Both the position numbers and the translations under genes were made by a program. 64,000 nt of DNA from an uncultured Caldilineaceae bacterium. GTDB taxonomy: Bacteria > Chloroflexota > Anaerolineae > Caldilineales > Caldilineaceae. Of the stretch, positions 55,365-64,000 are shown piece by piece. Where the stretch lies: assembly GCA_951812725.1 (NCBI GenBank), contig OX638330.1, positions 5,745,405 to 5,809,404 of the forward strand, in the 5' to 3' direction. Position 1 is the first letter of the stretch. Each line of letters opens with the position of its first letter. The notes under the pieces were generated by a model, which saw only the letters and a list, made by a program, of their open reading frames with translations, had not been told where the DNA came from and searched no databases.

Positions 55365-56855
55365 TACTACAACCGCATTTAAGGGGGTTGCAATAGGGAA
55401 GGAAAGACAGAAAGTTGAGCGAGGCGTCTGCAGTGACATTGACGAGCTTGATGGCGTCTGGCGCGGCGCCAGAGGGACCAAGCCAGCCGTAAGGGGGGCG
55501 AACGAGGTGGCAAGGGCAAGGCGATTTCGAGCAGACGCCTGATTTCAGGCACGCTTAACTCGGCCAGAAAGGATTCAAGCCCCCCTTTTTCTGGTTGCGT
55601 CTGAGACGGAGCCAGGCGAGCCATACATGTGCCATCATCGAGAGTGTAATGTGTCGATACCAACTGGGCCAATAGCGCACCTGATAGTGGTCGAGGCCGG
55701 TTTCGCCTTTGGCCTCTTCGAAACACTGTTCAATGGTATAGCGAGTCGAGGCGACCTGGGCCAGAGTCAGCAGCGCAGTGTCAGGCGGCGCATTGGAGAG
55801 AAAGTAGGCGCATTCGTGCGGCTTGGTCAGCGAACGTCGCACCAGCAGCCAGCTGTCCCGTCCCGGCATCTGGTCTTGATTTTCAACGACCCGTTGGCAG
55901 GCCCAGTCGTAGATGCGAGCTCCTTTTTCGCCTGCCGCGACCTGCAGCCGTTGCCAACGGCTGTCAGGCCAGGATGCCACCAGCGCGGGGATCCGTACCG
56001 GTCGTGCGCTTTCATCAAGAACGCGCGCTTTGAAAGGTTTGCGACCGTTTCCCTTCCAGGCAGGGACGCCTACCTCTGGACGCACCAGCCATACGCTGTT
56101 CTGGACCCCCACAGCAAACACATACCAACGACCACTTTCGGCCACCGCATATCGCAGCGCACGCGCCTCACCGTAGACCTCGTCTGCCGTCACCCAGCGC
56201 ATCGGCACACCCAGCCGCCACGCATGGCGCAACATCGCCGCCGCCAGTTCAGACTTGGTGGCAAATCCGACGTCGGCAGGCACTTTCGCTTCTTTACAGC
56301 GCTCTCTGTCCGCACACCATTCCGCAGGCAGATAGAGCCGTCGGTCCAGAAAGGTATGTCCCTGCGCCGTCGCATAGGTCAGGAACACGCCCAACTGACA
56401 GTTCTCCACCTTGCCTGCCGTTCCACTATACTGACGCTGTACGCCCGCCGATTTTACCCCCTTCTTGAGAAATCCCGTCTCGTCGACCACCCCGATGCCT
56501 TCCGCATCGCCGAACCCCTCTATCACATATCGCTGCAACGCATCTCGCACCGCTTCTGCATCCCACTTCGTCTTGTACAGCAATCGTTGCGTCGCATCCG
56601 GCCTCTTGTCGCCCACCGCTTCCGCCAACTGCCAGCCATTCTTCCGTTCCACCGGCGACACCAATCCTTGCACATACTTCAACGCCTGCTGTTGTACCTC
56701 TCTACGTCCAAACAACGAGGAAAAACGACTGTGAAACGCTTCAAATTCGTCCGCCCATTTGTCCAATTCGCTCAGTTCCATAGCTCCTCCGGCTCAGCTT
56801 GCTTGCTCTCATTGTCGCCGAAGGAACCCGATCTTATCAATGTGCGGTTGTAGTA
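55365..56855 (-). mobile_element. Complete IS701-family insertion sequence (1491 bp)
   Basis: Bounded by terminal inverted repeats: the left end begins TACTACAACCGCA (55365-55377) and the right end, read on the minus strand, begins with the same thirteen bases (56843-56855). Flanked by CTAA target duplications. Contains one transposase gene on the minus strand. Everything expected of an active element is present. It interrupts the DUF1828/DUF1829-like gene of the defence island. Confidence 0.95.
55555..56781 (-). CDS. IS701-family DDE transposase
   Basis: 408 residues. The catalytic triad can be seen as GVVDETGFLKKG (first Asp, ~residue 98), WVTADEVYGEA (second Asp, ~200) and EQCFEEAKGETGLDHYQV (Glu, ~360), with the flanking WPSWYRHITLSMMAHVWL that is typical of this family. 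The length is normal and there is no internal stop, so it may be active. Its start lies about 75 bases inside the right end of the element; the remaining ~190 bases at the left end are non-coding. Confidence 0.95.
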   Translation of the reverse strand: MELSELDKWADEFEAFHSRFSSLFGRREVQQQALKYVQGLVSPVERKNGWQLAEAVGDKRPDATQRLLYKTKWDAEAVRDALQRYVIEGFGDAEGIGVVDETGFLKKGVKSAGVQRQYSGTAGKVENCQLGVFLTYATAQGHTFLDRRLYLPAEWCADRERCKEAKVPADVGFATKSELAAAMLRHAWRLGVPMRWVTADEVYGEARALRYAVAESGRWYVFAVGVQNSVWLVRPEVGVPAWKGNGRKPFKARVLDESARPVRIPALVASWPDSRWQRLQVAAGEKGARIYDWACQRVVENQDQMPGRDSWLLVRRSLTKPHECAYFLSNAPPDTALLTLAQVASTRYTIEQCFEEAKGETGLDHYQVRYWPSWYRHITLSMMAHVWLAWLRLRRNQKKGGLNPFWPS

Positions 56856-56859
56856 CTAA
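56856..56859 (+). repeat. Right target duplication CTAA of the IS element
   Basis: Second copy of the CTAA at 55361-55364. Collapsing the two copies restores the interrupted reading frame. Confidence 0.9.
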
Positions 56860-57347
56860 GTGGTGACGGGAAAGCGCGGGATGCAACAATTGCTCTGCTG
56901 CAGTTTGAAAAGTGGGGTGTGGATTTTCGGTCACTTGTAATCTTTGAGGATCAGGAGCGAATCAATCGCAAGGTTCTGGCGCGCCTCAGTGATGTCTGTG
57001 GCCGACAGTTTTCCAGTCTCACCGGAAACCAGGAAAGAATCGGAAAATTCCTTAACGAGGCAATTGCAAACGGATATGTAAGATAGCAGTCTCTGACCCA
57101 CAAGACTACTCGCACCTGCCGGCGAATCTTAGGGAAAGTCAGGGGGGAAACGGCAAGTGGAGCGGCATTATTCTATTGCTCGCGGACCAGAGTATCAGGA
57201 GCACCTGAAGTATGACAAGCTGACGGCCCCATCCGCTTAGCATGGCAACTAGGGCTCTGAAGCTAGACATCGGGTTGCCGAGCTCAACAGAGCTTGTACA
57301 CCGGCTGTAAAGACCCTTCAAATAAGAACCGCAAACGAGAACCTATA

Positions 57348-60764
<3,417 letters not shown>

Positions 60765-60781
60765 AGGCACGAAAATAAAAC

Positions 60782-60806
60782 GTCCAGTGGCCGTAGGCCA
60801 CTGGAC
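60782..60806. terminator. Strong hairpin closing the defence island
   Basis: GTCCAGTGGCC-gta-GGCCACTGGAC, a perfect 11-base stem, 17 bases after the DUF499 stop. It is preceded by aaaataaaac and followed by tcttagtt, so it may act in both directions. Confidence 0.75.
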
Positions 60807-61040
60807 TCTTAGTTCGCAGGCATAATCCTCCCTCTCACTTCCATAACACATCTTTCACCCACGCCGACTCAAGCACATCCAAATTACCTTTCCAGGCACT
60901 CACTCCTGCCCGAACTCCCCCCGCCCCCATCCCCCAAACCCACCCCCAATTTAGCCCCCATCCCCCATCCTATGGCATCATGGAATCGATTTCCGTCTCA
61001 CCCAAACAAAACCAATGCAAACCAAGCCAATCGCACCCCA

Positions 61041-62003
61041 ATGAAAGCCCCCGCCCTCGCCTGGACCACCCTATCCATCAACACAACTGTCATCCTCCAG
61101 GGCGCCATCGTCAGAGCCACCGGCTCCGGCGCCGGCTGCGGCCGTGACTGGCCCCGCTGCCAGGGCGAAATCCTCCCCCTCGACCACGGCCTCGCCACCT
61201 GGATAGAGTTCTCGCATCGCGCCCTTTCCGGAGTAGCCCTATTGATGGGCGTCTGGCTTCTCGTAAAAGCCATCCGCCTGCGCCACGACCTGCCCGGCTT
61301 CCTGCCCTTCACCATAATTTCCGCCATCTTCCTCCTATTCGAAGCCCTCATCGGCGCCGGCACCGTCCTCACCGGACTCACCGGCGACAACGTCTCTGTC
61401 GCCCGCGGCCTCCTGGTCGCATTCCACCTGCTCAACTCCATGCTCCTGGTCGGCGCGCTCGCGCTCACTACCGTCCACGCCTATCCCGGGCGCGCCTGGC
61501 CGCCGGCCTGGACAGGTCAGACCGGTCTGAAAATCCTCATAAGTGTAAGCCTGCTGGGGATGACAGTTCTGATGTTCTCGGGCGGCATCGCCGCCATGGG
61601 CAACACCATGTTCCCACCGGAATCCCTGCAAGAAGGATTGACCGACGACTTCAGCGCCCAGGACCATCCGCTCATTCGCCTGCGGATCCTGCACCCATTC
61701 CTGGCTATCGCAGTCGGCGCCTGGCTTTGGATAAGCCACGCCCTAACCGGCTGGCTCAAGCCCACGCCCCAGGCCCGCCGTTTCCGCAACCTGCTCCTGG
61801 CAGTCTACGCCGTCCAACTGCTGGTCGGGACAATCAATCTGGCCATGCTCGGCCCGATTCCGCTCCAGCTTCTACATCTTGCCCTGGCCGTAGCAGCCTT
61901 CGGTCTATGGTCCGTCGTCGGTTGGCTGACCCTGAGCGCTTCCCCCACCGGCAGCGCAATACCGTCCGTACCCTGGCAAACAAAAGAGGTCCAGCCCTCA
62001 TGA
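61041..62003 (+). CDS. ctaA: Heme A synthase (CtaA/COX15)
   Basis: About 320 residues from ATG 61041; ATG 60972 is possible but adds a polar, poorly conserved 23 residues. Eight membrane segments. Conserved: GAIVRATGSGAGCGRDWPRCQG (CtaA loop with two Cys), EFSHRALSG, FHLLNS, LRILHPFLAI and LLHLALAV, giving the four His that bind heme. It oxidises heme O to heme A for aa3-type terminal oxidases. Its stop overlaps the start of ctaB (ATGA), so the pair is translationally coupled. No oxidase subunit gene is in the window. Confidence 0.92.
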   Translation: MKAPALAWTTLSINTTVILQGAIVRATGSGAGCGRDWPRCQGEILPLDHGLATWIEFSHRALSGVALLMGVWLLVKAIRLRHDLPGFLPFTIISAIFLLFEALIGAGTVLTGLTGDNVSVARGLLVAFHLLNSMLLVGALALTTVHAYPGRAWPPAWTGQTGLKILISVSLLGMTVLMFSGGIAAMGNTMFPPESLQEGLTDDFSAQDHPLIRLRILHPFLAIAVGAWLWISHALTGWLKPTPQARRFRNLLLAVYAVQLLVGTINLAMLGPIPLQLLHLALAVAAFGLWSVVGWLTLSASPTGSAIPSVPWQTKEVQPS

Positions 62004-62920
62004 TCAACACCACTGCAACCCTGCCCGCCGCCACCTGGCGCGACTACCTGACCCTGACCAAGCCCAAAGTCATCTCTCTCCTGCTTTTCACCGCCATCTG
62101 CCCCATGTTCATGGCCGCACGCGGTCTTCCCCACTGGCTGCCCCTGCTCGGAGTCCTCGTCGGCGGCTACATGGCCACCGGCGGCGCCGGCGTATTCAAC
62201 ATGGTGCTGGACAGAGACATAGACGGCAAGATGCGCCGCACCGCCAAAAGACCCCTCGTCACAGGCGTCATCAGCGTCCGCAACGCCGTCCTGTTCGGCC
62301 TCCTGCTCAGCGTCGGCGCGTTCCTGATCCTGTGGCAAACAGCCAACCTGCTGACAGCCCTGCTCGCCTGGTTCGGTTTACTGTTTTACGTGTTTGTCTA
62401 TACCGCGTGGCTCAAACGGACTACCTGGCAGAACATCGTCATCGGCGGCGTCGCAGGCTCGGTCATGCCCCTGCTGGGGTGGGCCGCCGTCACCAATGGA
62501 CTGAACTGGATGGCCGTCCTGCTGTTCGTCCTCATCTTCATGTGGACACCCGTCCACTTCTGGGCGCTCGCCTTCCTCGTCAAAGATCAGTACGAGGCCG
62601 TCGGCATCCCCATGGCGCCCGCAGTCCTCGGCACCAGACGTACCCTGCAACAGATGCTGATATATGCCGTCCTGACCATACTTGCGTCCCTGGCCCCGCT
62701 CGCCCTCAACGAAGCCGGCTGGCTCTACACCGGTGTCGTCATCCTGCTGGACCTCTTCCTCATACACAAAGTGGTCAAGCTCTATCGTCACGTCGAAGCC
62801 GGCCACGAAGTGAACCGGGAAGAAGCCCTCTCCCTCTACAAATACTCCATGCTATACCTGGCCCTCGTATTCCTGACCCTCGTCGCCGATCGCACCCTGT
62901 CACTCACATTCCCCATCTAA
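62000..62920 (+). CDS. ctaB: Heme O synthase (protoheme IX farnesyltransferase, CtaB/CyoE)
   Basis: 306 residues from ATG 62000 (MINTTATLPAATWRDYLTLTKPKV), overlapping the ctaA stop by four bases; longer frames lie in ctaA. UbiA-family prenyltransferase: first Asp-rich motif NMVLDRDIDGKMRRTAKRP, then WTPVHFWALAF and KDQYEAVGIPM in the second half, with about nine membrane segments. It adds a farnesyl group to heme B to make heme O, the substrate of CtaA. Confidence 0.95.
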   Translation: MINTTATLPAATWRDYLTLTKPKVISLLLFTAICPMFMAARGLPHWLPLLGVLVGGYMATGGAGVFNMVLDRDIDGKMRRTAKRPLVTGVISVRNAVLFGLLLSVGAFLILWQTANLLTALLAWFGLLFYVFVYTAWLKRTTWQNIVIGGVAGSVMPLLGWAAVTNGLNWMAVLLFVLIFMWTPVHFWALAFLVKDQYEAVGIPMAPAVLGTRRTLQQMLIYAVLTILASLAPLALNEAGWLYTGVVILLDLFLIHKVVKLYRHVEAGHEVNREEALSLYKYSMLYLALVFLTLVADRTLSLTFPI

Positions 62921-63455
62921 CCACCCACCCCCCACTAAGCACCCGCCCCTGAGAGAACCAAACCGAGGCGTTCTCAATTTTCGCCCCCACGCGCCCGCCA
63001 ACAGAACCGCGCAGTTTCCCGCCCAATTCACGAGCCCTTCGACCACAACCTGCAGCGACCACAGACATTACTTTTCTTGGCCTTCAGCCGATCAAGAGAG
63101 GCGTACTTCGTGGAAAAAGGAGCTGCCGTGCTGCCGTTGCAGTTCTTCGCGTTACTTCGCGGCCCTTCGCGGAAAAAAGGAAGTTGCAGTTGCAGTTCTC
63201 CGTGGCCCTCCGTGTCCTCCGTGGAAAAAGGTGTTGCAGTTGAAGTTCTGCAGTTGCAGTTCTTCGCGGCCCTTCGTGGAAGAAAAGAAGCTGCAGTTGC
63301 CGTTCTCCGTGGCCCTCCGTGGTCCTCCGTGGAAAAAGGTGTTGCAGTTGAAGTTCTGCAGTTGCCGTTGCAGTTCTTCGCGTTCCTTCATACACCTCCC
63401 CCACCAGCTGAGATGGGAAGACCGCGTTCAATTAAGACGTTGCGCTCTATCAAAG
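62921..63455. repeat. Intergenic region with a third 'ttcgtgg' repeat block
   Basis: No gene in ~535 bases. Bases ~63100-63390 hold imperfect units made of TTCTCCGTGGCCCTCCGTGG, TTCTTCGCGGCCCTTCGTGG, AAAAAGGTGTTGCAG and the extra short repeat TTGCAGTTGAAGTTCTGCAG, which the blocks at 31.6 and 43.7 kb lack. The first ~180 bases are C-rich and unremarkable. Confidence 0.8.
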
Positions 63456-63461
63456 TATAAT
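63456..63461 (+). promoter_or_regulatory. TATAAT box before the AbrB-type antitoxin gene
   Basis: A consensus -10 hexamer 32 bases upstream of the ATG, with GGAGG between them. No good -35 at 16-18 bases, so a regulator may be needed or the spacing is nonstandard. Confidence 0.4.
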
Positions 63462-63493
63462 TCCGGCAAAACAGACTCTTATCTGGAGGGCTC

Positions 63494-63706
63494 ATGCGCA
63501 TTTCTGAACAAGGACAGGTTACCATTCCCAAGCATCTGCGGGATCGTTTCGGTATGACCGCCAATGTCGAGGTCGATTTCACACCCACCGAACGAGGACT
63601 CCTGATTCGAAAACGGCCTGCTGGCAAACATCCCGTGGAACGCGTCTACGGCATCCTGAACGGAGGAAATACCGACGACTATCTCGACGAAGTACGCGGA
63701 AGATGA
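63494..63706 (+). CDS. AbrB/SpoVT-type antitoxin
   Basis: 70 residues. Swapped-hairpin AbrB DNA-binding domain: MRISEQGQVTIPKHLRDRFGM, then VEVDFTPTERGLLIRKR, followed by a short toxin-binding tail with DYLDEVRGR. Such proteins neutralise PIN-domain RNases encoded directly downstream and repress the operon. GGAGG upstream fixes the start. The toxin gene that should follow is nearly gone (next entry), so this is a solitary antitoxin. Confidence 0.9.
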   Translation: MRISEQGQVTIPKHLRDRFGMTANVEVDFTPTERGLLIRKRPAGKHPVERVYGILNGGNTDDYLDEVRGR

Positions 63707-63803
63707 TTACCTCGGAGCCCACGCACTTACGGCGGCCGACACCTTTCTCACACGAGACAGTGGTTTTTACGCAACCTACTTTCCGGAATTAACGGGACTG
63801 TAA
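63702..63803 (+). pseudogene. Remnant of a PIN-domain (VapC-like) toxin
   Basis: A 34-codon open frame begins at the antitoxin's end and stops at TAA 63801-63803: DDYLGAHALTAADTFLTRDSGFY, then ATYFPELTGL. This is the C-terminal end of a PIN toxin, where the last conserved acidic residues lie in ADTFLTRD. About 100 N-terminal residues are missing, fused to the antitoxin's last codons by a deletion. The normal ATGA overlap between antitoxin stop and toxin start (63703-63706) is still visible in another frame. Confidence 0.8.
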
Positions 63804-64000
63804 ACCGGCAGTATTGTTACACTATGTCGCTGCCCGGCGTCGTCTGATACAGTTAGAATCAGTCGAAGCACAATAAGAAACGTCCCCCACAAGGGGGACG
63901 TCTGACTTACGAAACTATTGAAGAAATCGCCCGCACTCCGATCGCCATCTTCAGGGGGCACGAGAGGATCTGGAAAACCGAACAATCCTTCTCAGCCCTG
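63804..64000. other. Right end of the window, with a G/C hairpin
   Basis: ACGTCCCCC-acaa-GGGGGACGT at 63880-63902 resembles the first stem of the twin-hairpin elements at 50.5 kb, including the upstream aataagaa. A frame (ETIEEIARTPIAIFRGHE) is open from ~63905 to the edge, but without a start codon or recognisable domain I do not call it a gene. Confidence 0.45.

Larger units (their letters stand above)
54803..57086 (+). pseudogene. DUF1828/DUF1829-like gene split by an IS701-family element
   Basis: The 5' part starts at ATG 54803 (AAAGGAG) and runs for 187 codons to the insertion. The 3' part resumes after the element and ends at 57086. Removing the element and one copy of the 4-base duplication joins them in frame: PLYIHAL + SGDGKARDATIALLQ, giving a 262-residue protein, a normal length for this type. 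Residues ~25-95 (FQVFTPFCFDDGDHLSIVL, WVLSDEANTYMRLTYEIDEAD) fit DUF1828; the C-terminal part (QFEKWGVDFRSLVIFEDQERINRKVLARLSDVCG) fits DUF1829. The remaining sequence has no other lesion, so the insertion is recent. As it stands the cell can make only the first 187 residues plus ten encoded by the element. Confidence 0.85.

Noticed and set aside
55627..56853. 408-codon plus-strand frame antisense to the transposase
   Set aside because: Same length as the transposase frame by chance of codon bias; no recognisable domain, and the transposase carries the DDE triad.
63776..63985. 69-codon minus-strand frame at the right edge
   Set aside because: Overlaps the toxin remnant and a hairpin repeat and has no recognisable features.

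Overview
The window looks like a piece of a moderately GC-rich environmental bacterial genome, most likely a Chloroflexota member (Caldilineaceae/Anaerolineae-like). This is inferred from gene content and style: many substrate-binding lipoproteins with a short signal and a Cys-Ala/Ser-Pro-Ile/Val start, a branched-chain amino-acid type ABC cassette with an embedded acyl-CoA ligase, FG-GAP/ASPIC and Uma2 proteins, and intergenic 'ttcgtggtccttcgtgg' repeats. No rRNA or other marker gene is present, so the placement is tentative. No tRNA, rRNA or CRISPR array was recognised.

Layout. (1) Bases 1-17.2 kb, all on +: an unusual family of secreted or lipid-anchored proteins built from 1, 1, 4, 5, 7, 1 (broken) and 8 copies of one ~190-residue module, preceded by the tail of another member. 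Each module has an IDVDNDxxTG-like acidic loop and is joined to the next by a Cys-containing linker. Module order in the large proteins suggests growth by duplication of an A-B pair ahead of a fixed D-E-F end. (2) 17.2-31.4 kb: an ASPIC/FG-GAP lipoprotein, a DinB/YfiT-like protein, a Uma2 endonuclease-like protein, a sugar-type ABC importer (binding lipoprotein, hairpin, two permeases, no ATPase), a HerA-type ATPase with a small partner, a methyltransferase-phosphoesterase pair on -, a threonine/serine dehydratase and an LLM-class flavin oxidoreductase. (3) 31.5-43.4 kb, on -: a high-affinity branched-chain amino-acid type importer (livG, acyl-CoA ligase, livH, livM, frameshifted livK2, livK1, livF), headed by a zinc-ribbon/SH3b membrane protein, plus a Cof-type HAD phosphatase. 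(4) 43.6-46.3 kb: dispersed repeats, a cold-shock protein with a long structured leader, and a GH106-like hydrolase.

(5) 46.4-60.8 kb, on +: an apparent anti-phage island with an SNF2-type helicase carrying a C-terminal DUF3883, a HigA-like regulator without HigB, an NYN ribonuclease-like protein behind a 12-bp-arm inverted repeat, a DUF1156 DNA methyltransferase, an unknown 157-aa protein, a DUF1828/DUF1829-like gene split by a complete IS701-family element (4-bp CTAA duplication), and a Swt1-HEPN/DUF499 ATPase. Together these look like a DISARM-related modification/helicase/ATPase system with toxin-antitoxin-like accessory genes. (6) 61-64 kb: heme A synthase and heme O synthase (ctaA-ctaB, overlapping), another repeat block, and an AbrB-type antitoxin whose PIN toxin survives only as a 34-codon tail.

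The strongest candidates for something undescribed are the modular secreted family in region 1 and the accessory genes (NYN, 157-aa protein, DUF1828 protein) in region 5.
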